Shown here: in pieces, positions 45,281 through 57,200 of the stretch
Layout: each line of letters opens with the position of its first letter
Position numbering within the stretch: position 1 is the first letter of the stretch
Assembly: GCA_036873755.1 (NCBI GenBank)
Contig: JAVTVY010019644.1
Span: 16,699-80,698 of the forward strand
Source: Hanleya hanleyi
Lineage: Eukaryota; Mollusca; Polyplacophora; Lepidopleurida; Hanleyidae
Direction of reading: 5' to 3'
DNA length: 64,000 nucleotides
The notes under the pieces: model-generated
Told to the model about the DNA's origin: nothing
The model's input: the letters and a program-made list of their open reading frames with translations, nothing else
Database searches by the model: none
Made by a program: the position numbers and the translations under genes

Positions 45281-48200
45281 GTATGTACATGTAGCATTAC
45301 TATCACGCACGTAGCCATGATTTTTGAAGGGGTTGTTTTGAGGAATTTCGAATTTCAGTTAACCCAATTCGGTTAAGTTTAAAAACTCACAGTTTGGCGT
45401 TGGATCGTCCTATGTGGATTGCACCCGAACTTCCAAATTGTGAATAGTACATCAATGTATCTGCTTCGGACATGTCGGAGATCCAAGATCTTGATGGAAT
45501 TGTCCATCAATGGTTGTGGGAGGTTCCATATAAAAGTACCGTTACCTTGACAGAGTGGAAAGCAAATTATCAAAATTCGATTGGTAATCAGCGCCAAGCG
45601 AACTAGGCAATATCATGTGGTGCATTTCATGTGTTTGTGGCGATTTAGACCGCCGAAATAATCTAATGGTATCATTTGGTAACCCATAAAATCATGGCTG
45701 ATCTTAGTAAGCGGGAGTCTGAATGATCGTGTGGAGCGGGAGATTGATCTTGGGGGCGTGAGACCGAGCTTGGTGAGCTTTGAGACTGATCTCGAGGCAG
45801 CATGAAAATGATCTTAGAGAGCGTGAGACTGAGCTTGGTGAGCGGTAGACTGACCTTGGGAAATCTGAGACTGAACTTGTGGAGCGTGAGACTGATCTTG
45901 GAGAGCGTGAGACTGATCCTGTGAAGCATGAGACTGATATTGGGAGCGTGATATTGATGTAGGGGAGCATGAGACTGAACTTGAGAAGCGCGAGACTGAA
46001 TTTGGGGAGCGTGAGACTGATCTTGTGGAGCGTGAGACTGAGCTTGGGGAGCGTGAGACTGAACTTGTGAGACTGAATTGGGGAGCGTGCGACTGATCTT
46101 GTGGAGCGTGAGACCGATCTTGTGGAGGGTGAGATTGGTCTTGGGGAGCGTGAGACTGAACTTGGGAGACTGGACTTGGGGAGCGTGAAACTGATCTTGT
46201 GGAGTGAGAGACTGCCCTTGGGGAGCATTAGAGTGATCCAGGGGAGCGTGAGACTGGTCTTGTGGAGCATGAGACTAAGCTTGGGATGCTTGTATGTTCA
46301 TTATATAATACATTTTTCAAAAGTGGAAGGCACGGGCACATGGATTTATAAATCTCTTATCTTAAAAATGTTCATAAAGACAAGTTTCGTATAGAGGTCA
46401 AATAGGGCCGCTAGGGCCGCTATTCATTATATACTACATGTACTTTCAGCAGCTGCTTAAGCCTCAGCCAATCAACCGTCGACTATTTGCGGTTTTGTCT
46501 TGCCCTATTTAAATGCTATCGGTATTCGTGTCTTCTGTCTTGCAGAAAATTAGCCTAGTTGTATGCATACTATGATTTATTCTTTTAATTTAGTGCTAAT
46601 GCTATTATATGAATTAGGTCTTTGGATTACAGGCGCGGAAATTCTTTAATGGACGGCGGCTGAATATTGAATGACGGACTAGACGCTTGCATTCCAGTAG
46701 AAGACGTAAATTGAAGCTATTTAAAACAACTAGAAATTCTCGCCAAATACCACCGAGTCGGCTCTCGTCGATGGGACATATTTACTAATATGTATCACTT
46801 TCCGTCCAAACCGTTTATACTAATTCATTCATTTTTTTTTAAGGTTTCAAAACCCGGAAATACGAATATAGAAATTCTTCGAAAAATACCACTCAGTGTG
46901 GGACAAGTTAATTTTTTTTTGCAGTAACCATAATATTAACAATATCAGTAGTATACAAAGGGCATTTAAGGTAGTTTTCGTGTCAGTGCGCATGCACGAA
47001 AAAACCGAAAGTAATGTGCGCAGTATGACGTCTCTTCCGGTCTGTTTGAATCGGGCGTGAATCGGGCGTGACCTGGGTAGGACCGGTTGACATATATCTG
47101 TATTCCTCCACGGTGATGCGGTCTGGCGGCGATGCGGTCTGCCTCCGCGGACAGAAAGTAGCCCCAAATGCGTGGGTTTTCGTGAGAATGTTCGGCAATC
47201 TTCAGGGGCGAGAGGGGCCCCTAGTGGACTGATTGGGTCGAGTGAGGCGTCCAAGTGAAGCGCTCCTCGAGGGCCATCCAGTAATGGGTGGGTGCATGTA
47301 AAGTTAGGATTTGTCCCCGAAAATATAAAAAGCGGAACACGGACTGTACCTCTACAATAGGGGAAAACTCCTATCAACCCTATCCCAAAGGGCTAATATC
47401 GGTCCCTGGCTTATCGGGGCCTGCTGAGAGAGGTAGGGTGGGGGAGTGGGTGTCTGTCAACTTAGGATTTGTCCAGAAAATATAAAAAGCGGAACACGGA
47501 CTTTACCACTACAATAGGGGAAAACTCATATCAACCCTATCCGAAAGGGCTAATATCGGTCCCCCGGGCTTATCGGGGCCTGCTGAGAGAGGCAGGGTGG
47601 GTGTATGTAAAATGAGGATTTGTCCCGAAAATATAAAAAGCGGAACACGGACTCTACCCCTACAATAGGGGAAACCGCCTATCAACCATATGTAGTGGGG
47701 GGTAATATCGGTCCCCGGGCTTATCGGGGTCTGCCTATCAAGTCATGGGTGAGTGCATGTAAAATTAGGGTACTCACCTTACATTCGGGGTTTTTTCCAT
47801 GTAGGTTACTGCACAGGTCACGTGGTTTTGTGGGTTTGCGCAAGTGTGTGACGTCACTTCCGGTTGTCAGAATAACCAAAAAACTACCTCCGAACACAGA
47901 AGAGTTCCAATTTTTCCTTAGACCTTAGACGTATGGTCCGGATTTTCCATCCAGGTTTTTCCCGGCCCGGCCGCAGCGCGCGCGTTATCCGGCCGCACGC
48001 CTGCGCGGGTTATCCAGCCGCCCGCGCGGGTTATCCGGCCGCATGCATGCGCGCATTAATTTCGGGTTCAAAAATTCAAAGGTCACATCCAGGTCAAAAG
48101 GTCAAAGGTTCCCCTTCCGGCAATGTCCGGCCCTCTCCGGGCCAATAGATAGCCTTTGTCCGCCCTCCCGAAGCACACATGGAATGCACAGGGTCCCCGA

Positions 48201-51200
48201 CAAGATCGGCAGCACTATGCCCATGTTAAATGGCCAGTGAGGACCCTCAGTTTTCCACAGAACCCTATTGGCATGAAAAAATACATGAAACCATGGAACT
48301 TACAGTAATAAACTCTATAGGTATTGGACGAGTCTCCACTCGCCGTCTTCCTGGTCTTTACCCGTGCCTTAAACCTCTAGTTTTTTCACTCCACCTCTTG
48401 CTCTTGTAACTTGTAACTCCTCGTCAAAATTTTTTGTGCTGGAATGCCCGCTCTTAACATAGACCAACACATGTACTTGGTCTGTGGGCTGATTTCAGTG
48501 GCTCTCTATTTTACCGCAATGCTTTTGCATTGTTTTCTGGACATTGATTGGTTACATTCGGCCCTTCCTAGGCCACTGATTGGCTACTTTCTCGGCCCAT
48601 TCATTGACTGACCAGTTTGACTGAATCCCACATGTTTGTTCAAGCATTGGGCATTCATGGCGGCTTGTTTTATGCTCACACAGAAAACACACAAGACAGG
48701 GTTTTTTGGTGAGATCTCATTTTGTTTTTCTATTCAACAATAAATAGCAACAACAACGTGAGAACAACCACGTGAAAACGGAATCCCAGAACAGGGGGTT
48801 TGTACATTGAAATCGATACAACTTAAGCCCAGAACGAGGCTTGTACATTGAAATGATGGGCGGCCCAGTCATGTACGAGTACATCTCGATCCTCGGCCTT
48901 GGGGTACTCGTCAAACATGTGTACGATGGTAGATAAGGTTCTTCTCCGGCATCGATGGTACAGGTAAAACAAGCAATATTGTCCACACACGCTACTGGTC
49001 AGGCTTTGCTGTTTGGCTGTTCCAACACGACGTCTCTGTGCCTTGATCCACGAAGTCGTGAAATCGGGATGGAGGGGGGGGGGGGGCAGGCCGTAAGGAT
49101 CAAAGTATTCGCCCTGCGCTTCTGTCAAGTACACCACCCAATGTTGACCGGGCGGATCCATCGGGTCCGTGTTGAGAATGTAAGCAGCAGGATACACACG
49201 GTCTAATGGGAACACATCTCGGACGAACACCCCTTGAAAAAACTTACATGTCCCTGGGTCATTCTCCAGCACGGTGGTTATCTGGTCTGTATCCATGTTA
49301 GGTGGCAAAGTCACACAGGACTTTGCGCGCCTTGTCCACTTGAATGATGTTTTCAAACTCGGCGCAGCAGATCACATTGACGGCGGTCCGGAGGGCTCGT
49401 GCAAAGTGGATTTCCAACCGTAAATTGCCTTGCTTGGCGAGGGCCAGCTGATGGTCGTTCTCTAAGGTGGGGGTCAGATCGAAACAGAACAAGTGCATCC
49501 GTTCGCGTAGTCCTCCTGACTGATCATATTGCCTTCGTCCTGGTTGATTTGACCGCTGGCTGTAAACAGGTTGGTTGTTTGAAGTTTAACGTCACACTTA
49601 ACCTTACTGGCCACACGGCGAGGATAACCCAAACAAACATAGCCTAACAAAACCCTAATCCTAACAAAAGCCTAACCAAAACTACAAAAAAAATGAATTT
49701 TGAATTTTGAAAATTAGGCTCTACAGACACTGATCACAATGGATCCTCAGAGAGCCCAATCTGTTTGGTACTTTAATCTACCTCCTGTGCCAGACAAACA
49801 TGGTATGGTAAACCATGCTGCTCTAAGCTGGAGGCTCAAATGAAATTCCCGAGCACAAATTTCGGTGTTAAGGCCGTGGCTGGAACGTGTTGTTCGTCCA
49901 CATGCAGGGCCACACAATTGATGCCGAAATGTCAAACGGGTTCTCTGGGTAGGCTCCGCTGAAACTGGTATTGTCCACACAGGTCAGGATCAATTGTTTA
50001 GGTAGTCCCCCCAGCAACATGTCTTCTTAGTTGGCGCTCATATTTATTTCCAGCAGGCATAAAGAACACTTTGGTTTGCACACGTCGGATAGGGTACTGG
50101 GCTGGTTTTGTTTCCAAGGCTTTGAGGCGTCCCAATTGAACGGCTGGATTCTGTTTCACTTTTTGGACATACAGGACTGCGTCTTGGATGACGATTTTAT
50201 AGTCGGCTACAGTCGGATTTTGACGGGGATCTTGTTCAAGAGGTACTGGTCTTGCATCACAAGGTCTGCGTGCAGTCGACCCATGAGATCCATCGATGCG
50301 CCGTTCGCTGTGAAAGTCTTGCGTTTGTTATATCCCGCATTGTTCACCGTGCTCATGTTCTCGGTTGTGTCCTGGTAGAATAAAGCGGCTGTCAGCTGAG
50401 ATTGTTTAGCCTCTCGTCCATACGACAACAGTGTCTCGATGTAGGCTCGGTAGGGGTACGTGTTGGTCGAGTCACTGATGAGTTTGTCGCTGAGAAAAAT
50501 ATCCACCTGTTGAAACATAAGAGTGCAGCCAAAGATTCGTCGGGCCCACCGTGGCATTGTCGACGATTCTGAAGCCAATCCCATTGAGGATCTTGGCTTT
50601 CACATAGAAGTACGTATGGGCTAAATCCAAATAGGCCGTATCCGCATTACTGATGGTGAACTCGATGAGCCCTGTTTCGTTGATGCTGGAGAGCGGGAGA
50701 TGCTCCACCCATAATCCTTGTTCGGCACTGGTCTGTGTTGGCGGGACCGTCCACAAATCAAATTCGCTGTTGGTGGAGGGGCAGAACTGCGTGGATTAAG
50801 GACATGTTTTAAGAAAAGATATCCTGGGTCTTCGATGTGCCTCGTCGCTGGGTCGGTCGTCGACTGGTGCGTGGTCTCAGTAGTGCAGGTATTTTATTCC
50901 CTACTGTGCGTTGTGCTTTAGCGTCCAAGACGCCGCACGCTTCTTGGGCCCGTCGTTTCAGTGCTTCTTTGGGTGCCGTACCCCCAAGACATCACCGGTC
51001 ACTTGCAGTCCACTGCGTATCGCTTGTTTGCCGATTGCTTTTACCCCACGCGTCACCAAGGGTAAGAACGTTTTGACGATACTTCCGAGTATGTTCCCCA
51101 GCCCATGTCCTCGTTGCATGCGTGCGCCGCTAAATACCGGAAGGCCACCCCGGATTTGTTAGGCATAATAGTCCATATAACTGCGTGCATCGCACTCGTA

Positions 51201-54200
51201 AGGTACTTTCATTATACAAAGTGGGGAGAACGTGTTGTCGGAAATGAAGTGTCGGCACCACTTTCCCTCGTTGAAATGCGACCGATCGTCCCGTATCATC
51301 TATTATATCCACCGTGATAGTGTTGATGCCAGTTTGTCGCACGGGTAGGTAGAACATATGGGTGAAACTGTTGGTGACTTGATCTCTATATGCCTTTTTA
51401 ATGCGGACCACCCGTAACAGAGGTGTGTTGATATCGCCACGGTGTGGTGGTCGACCACGTCCACGTAGACGTAGAGTCCGTCCATACCCGACTTCATATC
51501 CTCGGGATCTGCCCATGTTCCTCGGATGGACCCGTGTAGGTCGGGTGAGCGAGACCCAGCATTTGCTGTAGTATAAGACTCAGTGTACGACACTCACGTT
51601 GGCGGTGAAGATGATCTGTGCCTTGTCGTTGTGTACGTTGTAATCGAAGTCCACGTGATTCTTGAAGGGAAAGGTTTTTACGGGTTTTGAAGTAGAGACT
51701 TATAATGCAACAGCCTTGTCTGCCCCTGTAGGTCACACTTCATTGGCTCGCACGTTGTACCTCGAGTAAGGTATTGGATATCAACGAGTCCACATTCCCA
51801 TCGTCCTGTTAAATGCAATGGTTCCGTTAACTGGGTCACGTACTTGGCCAAGATGTTGTCAGGAAACACATCGAGCGAACAGTTAATGGGTATGGTGAGG
51901 TAAAACATGACGACTGAGCTTTTCTGCTGTTGCTGTTGGTTTTAATTGTTGTTCCAGGCCTTGGGAGGTTGTACCCGGCGTCATGCTCGTCGCGGTGACT
52001 TGATACCTGTCATGGATCTTGAATAGGGGTGAAAAGAACGTGCTCGCTGTGAGGGTGTTTTGGGTGGTGACTCCGGTTCCCACTCGGCTTCGCAACTATG
52101 TGAGAGTCGCGTCTGTCGTTGTGCACAGCTCGATGATTGCAGGTCACGCTGCATCCAGGTCCATCATTGGGGGTTCCCCACCAATTCCTGTGGTACATGC
52201 ATGTCTTTCAAGCCTTGAGCAAAGACGTCCAATCCTCGAGGATCCGTGTGCGACCTGCGTTGACGCATCAGGTCATTCACTAAATCCGTCATGTGGGTAC
52301 CGGGGACCACCTGATTCTGTACCAGTAGTTCGCCTTTATCATTCCAAGTTATGTTAGGATTCTGTTTCACCCGTTGTAATATCAGGCCAGCTTGTTTCTT
52401 GAACGATACAGGTACACTCTTCAGGACTTCGTCTTCGACCCACTGTGGGGCTGTGGGTGGTACCTCTGGTAATGGCGGCACTTGGAGCGGTGCTGAGGGC
52501 GGTGCTGTGTCGCGTGGTGGGGGCGGTGGTTGTGGTGGTGGTGCTGCTGGGGTAGATAGGGTTTTGTATTGGTCCATGAAGGTCATGTACCGCTGAAGCG
52601 TCTCATTGTATTGTTGTACTTTCTCACTGTCGCTTAACCCCGGTCTTTGTAAGTTCTGACGCATCTCTTCATCGAGGATGTTTATCGTCTTCACCGTAGG
52701 TGGGATGGGATACGGCGATTGGGGGTTTTGAAGGAGCAGTGGTTCGATGAGGACCATTTTTTCGTGTGGTTCATTGTCGGCCGAAGAGTCCATCCAATAC
52801 TAGATCCAGCAAGGAAGCGGCCAACGGGGCTAAGATGGCCTCGAGAAAGCCGCCTTTCTGTAACACTTTTTTCGTTTGTGTTTGAGAGACTCGCTTCTGG
52901 ACTAGGGTTCGCAGACCTGTCTTATGCTTGGCCAACTTGGTCTTCTGAGCCGGAGTCAGTGGTGCGTTGCCTTTTAACAGGTTGTACACGATCTCGCACA
53001 GACAGCGTACAAGGTCAGGGTCTGCACCGCGTACAATGGTTCGAATCAACTCGGGTGGGGCCGTATTCAATACACGGAGCGTCGGGGCTTGCTTCCGTAC
53101 TCGCGCAGACATCATGTACAACTAATGCTAGAATCCACAACCCTGCCCTTTTTATCCTTTTGCGGGCTACCTCCTGAATATTCTTTCACTTCAGAGATAA
53201 AGTCAACCATGATGTTGCATTAATTCTTTTTATTATGTCCAGCATCAAACACACACCCCAGCTGGGGGCCACTGTGGGTGTGTTTACATTATTTTTGCAT
53301 GTACACGTGGTGAGTCTCTCCGGGAATGATTCCGGTCCGTAGTCGAAGGTGGTAGGGGTTGGATTGCTTCAAGTCGAAGACCAAGATGTCCGGTTCCAAA
53401 TCGGCCAGGTTGGTTAGGCCTTCCACGAACGTGATGTGGGACATTGCTGCATACGCTGCCTGCCATTCTCCGTAACACCACATGACTCGGGCAATGGGTG
53501 GGGTAATCATGCTGTGGGCGTGTTGAAGGAGCTTCCCGACGAAGTGCCTTTTGCCGGGGTTCTATGTTGGTTAGGTAGAGTGCTGAGATAGGCTACGTCG
53601 TAAAACACACCTCCGTACAACACCCTCAGTAGGGTTAGCAATATCACCACAAAGCCCACTTGCGCTTTGGGCGTTTTGGGAGACGCTGTGTTCAGAGGCA
53701 GCTGCTATTTATCCGTAGTACATTGTTCATGGTCGAGCGTGGAAAGAAGGATGACGGTAGTGGTTTCTGGCTTTATAGTCGTTTCACCTGGTTGACCGCG
53801 ACCGAGGAATTGAAGGAACTGGACCAGCCTTGCCATTTGACGAAATGAAACAGTTTGCCACGTCGACGTTCCGTTTTCAAAATCTGCACCATCGTGTAGT
53901 AGTCTTGCTTTGTTTGTACGACAGACTGTAATTCCGTCTAGCAACGGTTCCCCTTGAAGATCCTCCATTTCATAGGCTCGCTGCTGTCGGGGCAGGCGGC
54001 GTTTAATCAGGAAGTGCTCATCGCTCCAGTTGGGTAAGTCACTTTTCTAAAACTGACCTTTGACTTTACTGATCCGTACAGGGTTCCCGACCTTGAACAC
54101 CTCCTTTGGCGTTCGCTGCGATTGCCTGGGGTACAAGACACGCCGGACTTGGGCTTCATTGCGTTGGGTCACGGTAATGGGGGCTCTCTCTATACTCCGG

Positions 54201-57200
54201 TGATATGCTCGATTGTAACCACTCTCAAGTTTCGGAAGAACATCGATGTACCGCCTTGTATTCTTATAGGTGAAATATTTATACATCCGGCCTTTGAATG
54301 TCCTGTTGAACCTCTCGCAACGGAAACCTTGGTCTCGTTGTACGTATGGAAGAAAAACACCTTCTGGGCTTTCAGACACTGCTGGAACGGTCTGTTGAGG
54401 AATTCCGTGCCTTCGTCGGTTTGCAAATACAAGGGGTTGCGCCCGGTCTTGAAGATGTCCTTGAACGCCGCTATGAGATTCGCCCTCGTTTTCGTCCGGA
54501 TGGGTATCACCCACGCATACTTCGACAGGACATCGATGCACGTCAAGATATACCGATTCCCATCGTTGTGTTTGGCAAAGGCGCTCATATCGACCAAATC
54601 CGCTTCCCACTGGGCATCTGTACCACCCACGATGACCCGGTTCCGTAGAAAATGGCGACGAATAGATCGATGTAAGATATAGGTGTCTTGTTTTTTTAAC
54701 CAAACTCGGACTTGGGCACGTTGTATCCCCTGGGGTTTGGCCGCTCGATAGAGAGCCGACAATGCACTATAGGCCGCCGGAATATCGGGACTGTAGTATA
54801 AGTTATCCAACACCTTCTGCTAGCTTTTCATGGTGACAAATGATGATGGACCCTGGCTCTATCGTTTATTTATAACGGGTATATCTTAGGTCGGAGTTTA
54901 TTTCTGATTTTCTTCTTTGGCTTCTGCCAGGACATTGTCCATGGTAAATGACCAGTCCAACTCGTCTGATGACCGCTCTTCCTCCGTAAGCACTTGATCC
55001 ACATCTGGCACAGCATCTTCCAATGCAGACCACAGAAAAGGGTGAAGGGTAAAATGCACTGTACCCCCATCTAGCCGAGCCAATTGAGCAAAGAAGGGGC
55101 CGCGTCGGATGTACACATCGTGACACAAGTGGATGAGGTCGCCGTCCAGTTCACCAGACAACACCCATTTGAATTTGGTCCAGCCCTCGCGGGACAGACG
55201 AATGTTAGCCTTGCACGATTGTGTAGGGTCCGCATCACAGATGTCTCCCACCTCTCTCGTATTTATAGGGAGAAAAAGTTTATGACGTGAGATCAAAGGA
55301 TCGAGGGGCCGTGTCACTGGGCTGACAGCCTAGCCGGATAATCAATGACATCGTCGTCTGCTTCCGCTTCATTGCGAGGTTTGGTAATTTGTTCATTGGG
55401 TTCTGCCGCCGCTTCACTCAGGGCAGGAGCCCATCCCAACTGAACAGCTGACCGCTCGTCCGGTGTAAACAGCTGGCCCACAATAGGCACCACTTTCTCG
55501 AAGGCTGTCCACAGATAGGGGTCTAGGGTGAAGCCTTGCGTAGGGTCCTGGTAACGGCCCAGCTGTGGAAAGGAGGGTCCACGGTGTACGTAAATGACAT
55601 TGTCTATGTGGATGAGGTTTCCTTCGAGCTCACCGCTCAACACCCGTTTAAATTTGGTCCAGCCGTCAGGGTGTAGCGTAACCGTATTCGATACGGTCTC
55701 AGCGCGCGACCAGTAAACATCTCCACGGTCTTTATCCCCATAGACGTGTAAACCCACCTGGGGTGTAAGGGGAAGGATGGCTCGTAGGACTGGTGACATG
55801 GCTGACGCAATGACGAATGACGCACACTTTGACTAACCCTCGTATCTATGGTCAGGTCCCATTGTCATTGCCACAGCGTCAGGGTCAATAGGGCAAAGAC
55901 CATTGTGAGGCCAACGAGCCGTCGCTGGTTCCGGCGTGAGCGCTCGTGGTCGATAGATGGCTGTCATAGTCCAGTAGTGGTGGGTGATAGCACACCTCTC
56001 CATCGACTCCACTCGGTTGAGTATCGCTTCTGTGAACTCTTTCAGGATCTGGCGTCGCCCCTTGTTGTCGACGCCATCTCCAAACATGGACCGAACCACT
56101 GATCTGTAACCCGTGAGTGAATTAACCGCGGTGGCATGCTGTAAAATGCGAGTCGCATAGGAATGGGTGTCCGTCATGGCTCTACAACCGTAGGAATGGG
56201 AGTGTGGGATCCAGAGGGACGTGTTTTATAGACCATGTCACGCATGCGCACCTATACGTAGCTCTGCGAGTGTAGTCCGTGATACGTACTTTTCTGATTG
56301 GTTAGTCCAAAAAAGAGAGCAACAGAAACAACAACAAAGATTACAGGTCAATCCTTTTTTTATCCCCTCCATCACAGCACATCCACGCTGGAGCAACCGC
56401 TATGGGTGTGTTCACATGCGGATGTGGCGTCATAGTGACATCATTCGCGCGCACACTGAGGACCTGTATGTACTCACACTCGGTCCCATACTATAATGCT
56501 ATGGCGTGAAGTTTACATGCGGATGTGAGGTCATAGTGACGTCATTCGCGCGCACATTGAGGACCCGGATATACACACACTCGGCCCCATAATATAATGC
56601 TATGGCGTGATCTGTGCATTCCATGGATGCTTCGGGAGGGCGGATAAAGGCTAGCTGTTGCCCCGAACATTGCCGGAAGGGGGACCTTTGACCTTTTGAT
56701 CTGGATGTGACCTTTGAACTTTTGATTCGAAATTCACCAGCGCATGCGTGCGGCCGAATAACCCGCGCAGGCGTGCGGCCGGATAACGCTCGCGCTGCGA
56801 CCGGGCCGGGTCGCGCCGGGCAGGGGAAAACCCGGATAGGAAATCCGGACCATACGTCTAAGGTCTAAGAAAAAATTGGAACTCTTCTGTGTTCGGAGGT
56901 AGTTTTTTGGTTATTCTGAAAACCGGAAGTGACGTCACACACTTGCGCAGACCCACCAAACCACATAACCTGCGCAGTAACCTACATCGAAAAAACCCGG
57001 ATGTAAGAGTACTCTAATTTTACATGCACTCACCCATGACTTGGTAGGCAGGCCCCGATAAGCCCGGAGACCGATATTAGCCCCCACTAGACATGGTTGA
57101 TAGGAGTTTTCCCCTATTGTAGGAGTAAACTCCGTGTTCCGCTTTTTATGTTTTCGGGACAATTCTCACCTTATATACATCCACCCTGCCTCTCTCAGCA

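Noticed and set aside
45704..46270. 188-codon Ser/Leu/Lys frame on the minus strand
   Set aside because: Minisatellite artefact; overlapping frames on both strands and phases.
49630..49690. Telomere-like repeat (CCTAA words)
   Set aside because: Irregular words over less than 60 bp; not a telomeric array.
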